Shown here piece by piece: positions 1-5,084 of a DNA stretch of 5,860 nt. Each line of letters starts with the position of its first letter. Within the stretch, counting starts at the first letter, position 1. The notes under the pieces were generated by a model. That model saw nothing but the letters and a program-made list of their open reading frames with translations, was not told the origin of the DNA and did no database searches. Source of the stretch: Bacillota bacterium (GTDB lineage: Bacteria > Bacillota > Clostridia > Acetivibrionales > DSM-2933); the NCBI GenBank assembly GCA_030705945.1, contig JAUZPS010000319.1, positions 1 through 5,860 on the forward strand, in the 5' to 3' direction. The position numbers and the translations under genes are program-made.

Positions 1-1368
1 AAACAGGGAACCCATATCAAGAAGACCCTGATTTTTATAGTGGGAGCCATCTGTATCCAGATCTTTTGTGTCAAAAATTCCAACATGGGGAACTTTTTGA
101 GCAACATTTTGTTCAGCCTCGCGGACCATTGCATAGTATGGCCAAGTGCTGGTATCGTCAATCATTCCTATTATAAAAGGCATATTAGGCGCATTAAACG
201 CTTTACGAGCATCACCTATAAACGCAGTAAGTAGCGGTTCATACTCAGAAGCTATATTAGAAGCGCAAGCATCAGCTTCACCTTGCATCCAGCACATGCC
301 TGCAATTTCATATTTAATACTAGGATCAAGAGCTGCAATTGCTTTATTTGCATTACTCAGTAAGTCAGTCCACAACTTGCCTGTTGTACCACCTGCGCTG
401 GGTGAACGCCAATCTGCCCATAAAGATGTTCCTGACCAAGCTATTTTTATTATAAGTACTTTGTTGTTAGGTAATTTTTGCGCCATATCTCTTCCAAAGG
501 TTAATTCTGGTCCGAAACAACCTGAGCCACCACCATATCCGGGTTTTAAAGTTCCCCAAAAGTTTGCCATAGAGCTTTCCACAGTACCGGCTGCATATAT
601 TTTTACACCTTCAACAGGAGCTGCCTGTTCAGGAGTCAAGTAATAGTTATTTCCAATGCCGCACATGTTGGATTGACCTGAAAGAATAAAAATCTTATAC
701 GGCGCGCCTGACACCGAAGGTGAAGGTGAAACAATAGGCGTAGGTGTGGGAGAAATTGAAGGAACAGGAATATCAACAACAGGGTAACTGGAATCTGTTT
801 TGTTAAAATTCCTTGCTATTATCACGATATCTGCCATATTGATGGCGTTATCTTTATTTATGTCAATATCTGCTGTATAGTGGCTGTCTCCAGCTACAGA
901 ATTGAACTTTTTCGCAAATTCTATTATATCGGACATGTTTATGGTATTGTCCTGCTGACCATTTACCGGAATGTCCCCTGCCCAAAGCATTATGGGAGAA
1001 GTCTGAGATCCAATAACTATATTTCCGGTAAGTTTAACGTTGGAAATGGTTCTTGTCAGATAACATATCTTTGATATTTTTAGAGTATATGAAGCCTGAC
1101 TTTCAGGAATATTATTTAATTCAAAGTAACCATTGGAGTCAGTAGACGCTTTATAACCAGTTCCATCAATATTAACAGAAAACTCTGAATTAAAGCTGCC
1201 GGAGGATGTTGAATTAGTCACATCTGATTTGATATAACCTGAGATATTATATGCAGCTAACGCATGTCCAACTGTGTTTAGTAGAAAAAACATACTTCCG
1301 ATGATCAAAATCATAGTAAAAACAATTTTAAACCGATAATTAGCATACTGATTTTTAAATCTTTTCAT
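1..1368 (-). CDS. Secreted dockerin-containing SGNH esterase (sialate O-acetylesterase-like), 3' end cut by window edge
   Basis: Reads from ATG 1368 without a stop for 456 codons to the left edge, so the C-terminus is missing. Residues 1-38 are a signal peptide (KRFKNQYANYRFK basic start, hydrophobic 15-33, cleavage after ALA-38). Residues 40-115 resemble a carboxypeptidase-regulatory-like beta domain (DSNGYFEL at 77-84). Residues 131-190 are a paired EF-hand dockerin-like module: loop 2 is canonical (D169, N171, D173, N177, D180), loop 1 is degenerate (N136, Q138, D140, N144, D147). A Pro/Ser/Thr linker (196-220) leads into a sialate-O-acetylesterase (SASA, SGNH) domain with GQSNM (nucleophile S233), FGPEL (285-289), WMQGEAD (360-366) and DGSHY (D440, H443). 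By family it removes acetyl groups from extracellular glycans; the substrate is not visible. The dockerin would bind a cohesin scaffold or wall protein. Shine-Dalgarno AGGTAGGGA lies at 1383-1375, six bases from the ATG. The CE6-like xylan esterase alternative cannot be excluded. Confidence 0.9.
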   Translation of the reverse strand, partial: MKRFKNQYANYRFKIVFTMILIIGSMFFLLNTVGHALAAYNISGYIKSDVTNSTSSGSFNSEFSVNIDGTGYKASTDSNGYFELNNIPESQASYTLKISKICYLTRTISNVKLTGNIVIGSQTSPIMLWAGDIPVNGQQDNTINMSDIIEFAKKFNSVAGDSHYTADIDINKDNAINMADIVIIARNFNKTDSSYPVVDIPVPSISPTPTPIVSPSPSVSGAPYKIFILSGQSNMCGIGNNYYLTPEQAAPVEGVKIYAAGTVESSMANFWGTLKPGYGGGSGCFGPELTFGRDMAQKLPNNKVLIIKIAWSGTSLWADWRSPSAGGTTGKLWTDLLSNANKAIAALDPSIKYEIAGMCWMQGEADACASNIASEYEPLLTAFIGDARKAFNAPNMPFIIGMIDDTSTWPYYAMVREAEQNVAQKVPHVGIFDTKDLDTDGSHYKNQGLLDMGSLF

Positions 1369-1426
1369 AAACATTCCCTACCTAAATGTAAAAATTAATT
1401 GTTTTTAATTTATAATATTTAAGGAT

Positions 1427-1432
1427 ATTATA
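1427..1432 (-). promoter_or_regulatory. Candidate -10 box for the esterase gene
   Basis: A perfect TATAAT on the minus strand sits 58 bases before the esterase start codon, directly after the end of the small reading frame at 1433. No good -35 hexamer lies 16-18 bases upstream, and the stretch is very AT-rich, so this could be chance. If real, it would separate esterase expression from the upstream membrane-protein gene. Confidence 0.25.
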
Positions 1433-1590
1433 TCATAATTTGTTATCTATTTCTTCACTTTTGCTTTGCTCTTTAAGCCAATCTTTCGCCTGTTTTTCTA
1501 TATCATTTATTTTTTTGCTAAAAAAGTAAAACCTGCAATAATTAGAATTCTCTTTCTTGTAGTAGCAATGACTATGACTTTTTCTCTCAT
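1433..1590 (-). CDS. Small membrane-type protein, frame interrupted at an A7 run (27 aa, or 52 aa if frameshifted)
   Basis: ATG 1590 lies four bases after the stop codon of the upstream 345-residue gene, with AGGGA overlapping that stop, so translation is probably coupled. Frame 0 gives 27 residues (MREKVIVIATTRKRILIIAG then FTFLAKK) and stops at TAA 1509-1507. The stop directly follows A-AAA-AAA, the classic -1 slippery pattern. A -1 shift there continues for 25 codons (INDIEKQAKDWLKEQSKSEE then IDNKL) to TGA 1435-1433. The composite has a short hydrophobic stretch followed by a charged, helix-prone tail, more protein-like than either frame alone. It may be a programmed frameshift, a phase-variable homopolymer, a decayed gene or a sequencing error. 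I do not recognise a family. Confidence 0.35.
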
Positions 1591-1594
1591 AAAA

Positions 1595-2632
1595 TCATCC
1601 CTTATGATTTATAAATTTGGGGTTTAAAACAGAGAATTTATAGAATTGATCTTCTTTCTTTAGTAAATTCACCTCTAGCCATTGTCCGTTCTGCAGTATA
1701 TATTCATGCATTAAGATATCATCGCCATTGGTAAGCCTTACAAAATCAAACCTATACTTATTATTGCTTTCATCCGCATAAACATGTATTAATGAATCTT
1801 CCCTATCAATCTTCTCTATTCCATCAATCAGACCATACCAATTCATATAAACTATTCCCACAAGGGATTTTGCATCATAGTCCCAATGATGCAGGGGATG
1901 ACAGAGAAAATCTTCTGGAACATAGTCTATAGACTTGATTTTCCAACCTTCTGAAGGTGTTTTCACAGTTGTTATCAGACCATAATAGTAAGCAAAATAG
2001 CATGGTTGTGGCCTATTATCTCCTTCACCTTTATATGGTGGTCCAGTAATAACTTCAATTTCGACCATATAATATTTCAGGTCTATAGGTGTAGAAGGAG
2101 GCTGGTATGCGGGATACAATTTTAAGAGAGTGATATGACCTATACCGGCAAAAGAATCAATAAACTTTTCAAGAGTCATATTTTGTTCGGTATCCGCGCT
2201 TAGCAATTTATAAGCAAATGGATAAGGTATTTTCGACCATCCGACAGTTCCACATCCACCATGAAATCCTTCCATATTCGATGCGTCCTTCAATATTGCG
2301 TAGTACGCCTGAATTACATCTTCCGGAGTCTTAAATATTGTTTGAATATGCGATGATTGATCTGAATGTGTAATAAAGTCATTTGCAGCATATTTTAATT
2401 TGTATGCTGACTGTTTGGAGGGACGCTGGAACCGTTCAGAAATATTATCTGTTTCAGAATTAAATACAGATTGAGCTTCGTTCTTTTCATGTTTGTCATT
2501 TGTAACAAGAGATCCACCCATTACTATCCGGTCTTTTTTGTTCTCAAGTACCATAAATAAAGAAATGAATATTATTACTAATATTAGAAGTCCTAACATA
2601 GGCATTTTAAATTTTTTTAAGGAAATAACCAT
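1595..2632 (-). CDS. Membrane-anchored exported protein of unknown function (345 aa)
   Basis: Starts at ATG 2632 behind a strong purine-rich Shine-Dalgarno (AAGGGGGAGAGG, 2646-2635). Residues 1-9 are basic, and about 11-29 form one hydrophobic helix (MLGLLILVIIFISLFMVL) without an obvious cleavage site or lipobox, suggesting an N-terminal anchor with the rest outside the cell. Residues 30-100 are polar and probably a flexible spacer. A folded part seems to begin near TPEDVIQAYYAILKDAS (102-118), a helix-like opening seen in NTF2-like and other small extracellular domains, followed by HGGCGTVGW (124-132) and later YVPEDFLCHPLHHWDYD, both rich in Cys, His and aromatic residues. The C-terminal third looks beta-rich. 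No catalytic signature is recognised. It is followed within four bases by the small frameshifted gene. The gene is convincing, its function is not known. Confidence 0.85.
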   Translation of the reverse strand: MVISLKKFKMPMLGLLILVIIFISLFMVLENKKDRIVMGGSLVTNDKHEKNEAQSVFNSETDNISERFQRPSKQSAYKLKYAANDFITHSDQSSHIQTIFKTPEDVIQAYYAILKDASNMEGFHGGCGTVGWSKIPYPFAYKLLSADTEQNMTLEKFIDSFAGIGHITLLKLYPAYQPPSTPIDLKYYMVEIEVITGPPYKGEGDNRPQPCYFAYYYGLITTVKTPSEGWKIKSIDYVPEDFLCHPLHHWDYDAKSLVGIVYMNWYGLIDGIEKIDREDSLIHVYADESNNKYRFDFVRLTNGDDILMHEYILQNGQWLEVNLLKKEDQFYKFSVLNPKFINHKG

Positions 2633-2634
2633 AG

Positions 2635-2646
2635 CCTCTCCCCCTT
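2635..2646 (-). promoter_or_regulatory. Strong ribosome binding site of the 345-aa membrane protein
   Basis: The minus strand reads AAGGGGGAGAGG followed by CT and then ATG at 2632. This is a long purine run matching the anti-Shine-Dalgarno end of 16S rRNA, and it supports the annotated start just before the hydrophobic anchor. Confidence 0.6.
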
Positions 2647-2697
2647 GCTATCATAAATATATGAATTTATGAAGAGAGACATCACAAATAAAACAGA

Positions 2698-2730
2698 ATT
2701 GAACATTAAACGATGTATTTAATGTTCAAT
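2698..2730. repeat. Perfect 13-bp inverted repeat (operator or weak terminator candidate)
   Basis: ATTGAACATTAAA (2698-2710) and TTTAATGTTCAAT (2718-2730) are exact reverse complements separated by seven bases (CGATGTA). It lies 66 bases before the start of the 345-aa gene and about 150 bases past the end of the GNAT gene. The arms are AT-rich (2 G/C of 13), so a hairpin would be weak for an intrinsic terminator, although on the minus strand it is followed by TCTGTTTTATTTG. The size and symmetry would also suit a dimeric regulator binding upstream of the membrane-protein gene. Which role applies cannot be decided from sequence. Confidence 0.6.
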
Positions 2731-2768
2731 AAATATTGATTACCACATACGGAATAAATATCATGGAA

Positions 2769-2810
2769 TCAAAAACGACCTTGTCCGCAACAAAAAGGAC
2801 ACATTATCAT
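2769..2810 (-). other. 13-codon micro-ORF with a CPFC zinc-knuckle-like motif
   Basis: In the 245-bp spacer the minus strand reads ATG 2810 to TGA 2771-2769, giving MIMCPFCCGQGRF. AGGGG lies 11 bases upstream of the ATG. CPFC followed by CG resembles the first knuckle of small zinc-ribbon proteins. Reading past the TGA in the same frame gives about 20 more codons with one further Cys (SVCGN) before a TAA. It may be the decayed start of a zinc-ribbon gene, a leader peptide or chance. Confidence 0.15.
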
Positions 2811-2877
2811 AAAAACTTTTACCCCTGTCGTTGTGTCATTTAAAAAGTTAGAGCTTATACCCGCCTATAGAAATAAC

Positions 2878-3408
2878 TCATCGCAATTTTACTTTAAACA
2901 TTGAAGTTATATCCTCCCAAGCGTATGCAATTTGTTGGAGCTCTTTTCCTCCCCTATTTATTATCCTCTTGTCAACTATACTTCCACCTAAGTGTTCATA
3001 AAAGAACCTCGAAGGATTATCCTGAAGTGTCCATAAAATGAGAGACCTAACACCTTCTTCAATGTATCTTTCAACTATTGCCTTGATAAGTAACTTTCCT
3101 ATACCAATACGCTGAAATTCCTTTAAAATATATATCGAATAAAGTTCTCTTTCATAAATATCATTAGTTTCATCTAAACTTGCTGATGCAAACCCAACAA
3201 TATTTTTGTTATCAGTTTCGGCAACAAACATAAATTCTGTTCTTTTATTGTCAAACAATCTCTTATCCCATTCATTTACCTTACTTTCATATGTCAGGCC
3301 TTCCAAATAACGTTCAGGCATAATTCCTATGTAAGTAGAACGATTACTATCAACTTGAACTTTTGCAATTGAAAATAAATCTTGCCTGTTTGCCTCTCTA
3401 ATTACCAT
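2878..3408 (-). CDS. GNAT family N-acetyltransferase (176 aa)
   Basis: A single-domain Gcn5-related acetyltransferase that transfers an acetyl group from acetyl-CoA to an amine; the acceptor is not predictable. It opens with MVIREANRQDLFSIAKV (strand 1, helix 1), then TYIGIMPERYL (25-35), common in GNATs of this type. The central strand FMFVAETDNKNIVGFASA leads to motif A, YSIYILKEFQRIGIGKLL (90-107), where Q99-R100-x-G102-x-G104 forms the acetyl-CoA pyrophosphate loop. Motif B is NPSRFFYEHLGG (131-142). The length is typical. An in-frame GTG at 3417 would add three residues but lies inside the Shine-Dalgarno AGGTGA, so ATG 3408 is preferred. A 99-base gap separates it from the GNAT gene upstream, with which it shares only the fold. 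It may be co-transcribed with it or have its own promoter. Confidence 0.9.
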   Translation of the reverse strand: MVIREANRQDLFSIAKVQVDSNRSTYIGIMPERYLEGLTYESKVNEWDKRLFDNKRTEFMFVAETDNKNIVGFASASLDETNDIYERELYSIYILKEFQRIGIGKLLIKAIVERYIEEGVRSLILWTLQDNPSRFFYEHLGGSIVDKRIINRGGKELQQIAYAWEDITSMFKVKLR

Positions 3409-3413
3409 ATTCT

Positions 3414-3419
3414 TCACCT
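3414..3419 (-). promoter_or_regulatory. Ribosome binding site fixing the ATG start of the 176-aa GNAT
   Basis: AGGTGA lies five bases before ATG 3408. The alternative GTG start at 3417 is embedded in this site and has no Shine-Dalgarno of its own, so the shorter protein is more likely. Confidence 0.55.
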
Positions 3420-3507
3420 AAATGCTCGTGTCATATTTCACCATTTACTTTTTTCGTACCATATTAATGTTGCATTTATTATTGCTAAGTTATTTTTCAA
3501 AATCCCC

Positions 3508-3999
3508 TTAGTCATTAATTTTGCAAACATAAAGGGCAGTATCATACTTTTCAAAAAAAATCTTCTCTTCCACACATTTAAACCCTTCATTTTCATATAC
3601 TGACCTTAATTTATGTCGATGCTGATTACAATTAAGACGAATAGTATTAATTGTATAACTAATAGCTAATTTTTTTGCAAAATTGATTAATTCCTTTGAA
3701 AATCCTTTACCGGCAAATTTACGTTTAACAGCAACCTTATGCAAATATAGTGATTCTCCCTTTGGTATGTTAGGCCAATAAACTGGATCATAATCTGTTA
3801 AAGCCATACAAGAAGTCGGTAATCCGTTTTGATATGCAATATAAAAGTTATTTATTTTATAGGACTTTGATAGATTAGACCACTTCACATTTGACTCATT
3901 CCATTGGTTTTGCAGTCCATTTTTGGACATCCAGTTTACTGCATCCAATAGTATTTCTTCAATGATTGATATATCAAATTCATCAGCCTGTTTAACCAT
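3508..3999 (-). CDS. GNAT family N-acetyltransferase (163 aa)
   Basis: A second, unrelated GNAT acetyltransferase. The start ATG 3999 is chosen because GGGAG (4012-4008) sits eight bases upstream; an in-frame ATG at 4038 would add 13 polar residues, overlaps the previous gene and lacks a Shine-Dalgarno. Helix 1 reads IIEEILLDAVNWMSKNGLQNQW (about residues 12-33, given here only to locate it), a form common in GNATs that begin ILxDAAxWLxxxGxxQW. The central strands run through NNFYIAYQNGLPTSCMAL (50-67). Motif A is LHKVAVKRKFAGKGFSKEL (86-104), with R93-K94-x-x-G97-x-G99 as the acetyl-CoA loop. The C-terminal signature VYENEGFKCV (134-143) is the usual YExxGF turn. The acceptor is unknown. It follows the 112-aa gene closely and is probably in the same operon. 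Confidence 0.88.
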   Translation of the reverse strand: MVKQADEFDISIIEEILLDAVNWMSKNGLQNQWNESNVKWSNLSKSYKINNFYIAYQNGLPTSCMALTDYDPVYWPNIPKGESLYLHKVAVKRKFAGKGFSKELINFAKKLAISYTINTIRLNCNQHRHKLRSVYENEGFKCVEEKIFFEKYDTALYVCKIND

Positions 4000-4007
4000 A
4001 TTATTAA

Positions 4008-4012
4008 CTCCC
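4008..4012 (-). promoter_or_regulatory. Ribosome binding site fixing the start of the 163-aa GNAT
   Basis: GGGAG eight bases before ATG 3999. The upstream in-frame ATG at 4038 has only AT-rich sequence before it, so the internal start is favoured and the gene does not overlap its neighbour. Confidence 0.5.
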
Positions 4013-4024
4013 AATTTGTTACTT

Positions 4025-4363
4025 TTATTTAAATTCATCTATAATTTTATCTCTGTATCTCTTCCATCTATTAAATGACTCTTCAGGGCAATTTTCAAAA
4101 TCAATAAAATCGCCTGCTGATGTGTCAATTGCTCTCCATGCTGTCTTACTACATATTTTCTTAATAACATCGATTGGAGCATCTTCTCCCCTTATATGAA
4201 GCATAATAGATTCAACAGGGTCCTTACCCCCTATATTGAATTCAATGGAATATGTTTCAGTAGCCAGTACACCCCAATGAGGGTCAGAAAAGTCAATATC
4301 GGGTAATAGTTCCTTTAACATATCTAAAATGTCACATCTGTTTCCTAACAATTTTATATTCAT
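4025..4363 (-). CDS. Small acidic protein of unknown function (112 aa)
   Basis: Not recognised by name. From ATG 4363 it reads MNIKLLGNRCDILDMLKELL, then IDFSDPHWGVL (23-33), a strand YSIEFNIGG (38-46), VESIMLHIRG (50-59), an amphipathic helix PIDVIKKICSKT (63-74), a strand WRAIDTSAGDFIDFE (76-90) and a charged helical tail. This alternating beta/alpha pattern suggests one compact cytoplasmic domain with no signal or membrane segment. The frame continues upstream to a TTG at 4393, but the residues before MNIK look non-native (MIIVHIFSLM), so an ATG at 4363 (or 4366) is preferred. Neither has a good Shine-Dalgarno. The start lies inside the DUF6472 gene (32-base overlap), so coupled translation is likely. 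Small proteins of this look occur as immunity-like or housekeeping orphans, but nothing here proves such a role. Confidence 0.75.
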   Translation of the reverse strand: MNIKLLGNRCDILDMLKELLPDIDFSDPHWGVLATETYSIEFNIGGKDPVESIMLHIRGEDAPIDVIKKICSKTAWRAIDTSAGDFIDFENCPEESFNRWKRYRDKIIDEFK

Positions 4364-4514
4364 CATCAAACTGAAAATATGGACAATTATCAAATGAATT
4401 GCTTAAAAATTTCCCCATTTCATCTTCATCTAAATTAACTTGACATACTTGGCAATTGTATTCTTCATCATAAACATAATTTATACAACATTCACAATTT
4501 GTTTTGCTTTTCAT
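4332..4514 (-). CDS. DUF6472 family cysteine-rich small protein (60 aa)
   Basis: From ATG 4514 the protein reads MKSKTNCECCINYVYDEEYN, then CQVCQVNLDEDEMGKFL, NCPYF (43-47) and finishes DEYKIVRKQM. The C-x-x-C-x-NY-x-YD-x-EY start, the VNLDEDE core, CPYF and the DEYKIVRKQ end match what I recall of the short DUF6472 family, widespread in Clostridia and of unknown function. C7, C10, C24 and C44 (with C9 and C21 nearby) could bind a metal such as zinc; that is inference. An in-frame ATG at 4529 would add five residues but runs into the Shine-Dalgarno GGAGG (4527-4523), so the shorter form is favoured. It is 66 bases downstream of the DUF1232 gene and overlaps the next gene by 32 bases, consistent with one operon. 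Confidence 0.85.
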   Translation of the reverse strand: MKSKTNCECCINYVYDEEYNCQVCQVNLDEDEMGKFLSNSFDNCPYFQFDDEYKIVRKQM

Positions 4515-4522
4515 TTCGTAGA

Positions 4523-4527
4523 CCTCC
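4523..4527 (-). promoter_or_regulatory. Ribosome binding site fixing the start of the DUF6472 protein
   Basis: A perfect GGAGG lies eight bases before ATG 4514. The earlier in-frame ATG at 4529 abuts this site and has no purine run before it, so the 60-residue form is the likely product. Confidence 0.65.
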
Positions 4528-4580
4528 ATAAGTTATCAATCTTCCGTTGTACATAAAATAAAAACGAGAACTAACCATAC

Positions 4581-4946
4581 TTAAAGAAATGCTCTTATTA
4601 TTAAAGCAATGATTATAAGCCAAATAATCATAATGGGTATTGCGTAATACCATTTTTTTGGCCTGCCATCTTTCCAAATCTGTTCAGATTCAATTCTGCA
4701 TTGTTCAATTATATCATTTGGAACCAATTTTATTGTAGCCGCTATCATTAAAGGTAGTATTATTAGATCATCGAGATAACCAAAGACAGGAATAAAATCA
4801 GGAATCAAATCAATTGGCGACAAAGCATATCCAATTGTCAAAACTGCTAATGCCTTCGCATACCACGGAGTCTCTTTTTTCTTAAGAGCCAGAAAAACCA
4901 CAGGAATATCCTTCTTTAGTTGTTTTGCTCTTTCTTTTAATTTCAT
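4581..4946 (-). CDS. DUF1232 (YkvA-like) membrane protein (121 aa)
   Basis: The hallmark segment YALSPIDLIPDFIPVFGY (40-57) followed by LDDLIILPLMIAATIKL is the DUF1232/YkvA signature, whose molecular role is not established. The N-terminus is strongly basic and helical (KLKERAKQLKKD, 2-13). A conserved-type PWYAKALAVLTIGYALSP leads into the first hydrophobic unit, and the LDDLI segment forms a second hydrophobic helix. After a charged stretch (81-98) a clear transmembrane helix closes the protein (YAIPIMIIWLIIIALII, 101-117). It is therefore probably an integral inner-membrane protein. ATG 4946 is preceded by AAAGGG seven bases upstream. It appears to be first in a run that continues with the DUF6472 gene. 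Family assignment is secure, function is not. Confidence 0.92.
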   Translation of the reverse strand: MKLKERAKQLKKDIPVVFLALKKKETPWYAKALAVLTIGYALSPIDLIPDFIPVFGYLDDLIILPLMIAATIKLVPNDIIEQCRIESEQIWKDGRPKKWYYAIPIMIIWLIIIALIIRAFL

Positions 4947-4983
4947 AAATGACCCTTTAATAATTATAGATTTTATATCTAAA

Positions 4984-5012
4984 ATTAAAAATCAAATTTG
5001 GTAAAAATTCAA
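4984..5012 (-). promoter_or_regulatory. Candidate sigma-70/SigA promoter of the DUF1232 operon
   Basis: On the minus strand TTGAAT (5012-5007) and TTTAAT (4989-4984) are separated by exactly 17 bases and sit 38 bases before the DUF1232 start codon. A perfect TATAAT also lies closer to the gene but without a -35 partner. Both are in a very AT-rich stretch, so the call is tentative. Confidence 0.3.
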
Positions 5013-5084
5013 TTTTATACTTTTCGTTATCTATTCTTTTGGCTCTCGCTCCCCCGCAGGATGAGGCTAATGTATCAATCAACC

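Noticed and set aside
40..643. Open frames on the plus strand opposite the esterase
   Set aside because: They lie entirely antisense to the continuous esterase frame, which carries full catalytic motifs; they show no domain, and no Shine-Dalgarno supports them.
2782..2801. TGTCC / GGACA hairpin as a terminator
   Set aside because: Five-base stem with a ten-base loop, and the nearest T run is displaced from the stem; too weak to call.
2814..2849. Inverted repeat AACTTTT / AAAAGTT as a terminator of the 176-aa GNAT gene
   Set aside because: Only seven AT-rich base pairs with a 22-base loop; expected by chance in DNA of this composition.
4492..4677. 61-codon minus-strand frame between the DUF1232 and DUF6472 genes
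   Set aside because: Nearly 100 bases overlap the DUF1232 C-terminus in another frame, there is no Shine-Dalgarno, and its end runs over the start of DUF6472. Treated as a shadow.
1442..5035. Ten-base match GTTATCTATT at 1442-1451 and 5026-5035, each near a gene start
   Set aside because: One copy lies within the coding tail of the small frameshifted gene and the match is AT-rich; a ten-base coincidence is plausible in this window.
5040..5084. Locally GC-richer patch after the right-edge GNAT stop, tested as terminator or insertion scar
   Set aside because: No stem of useful length pairs within GGCTCTCGCTCCCCCGCAGG and its surroundings, and no direct repeats flank it.
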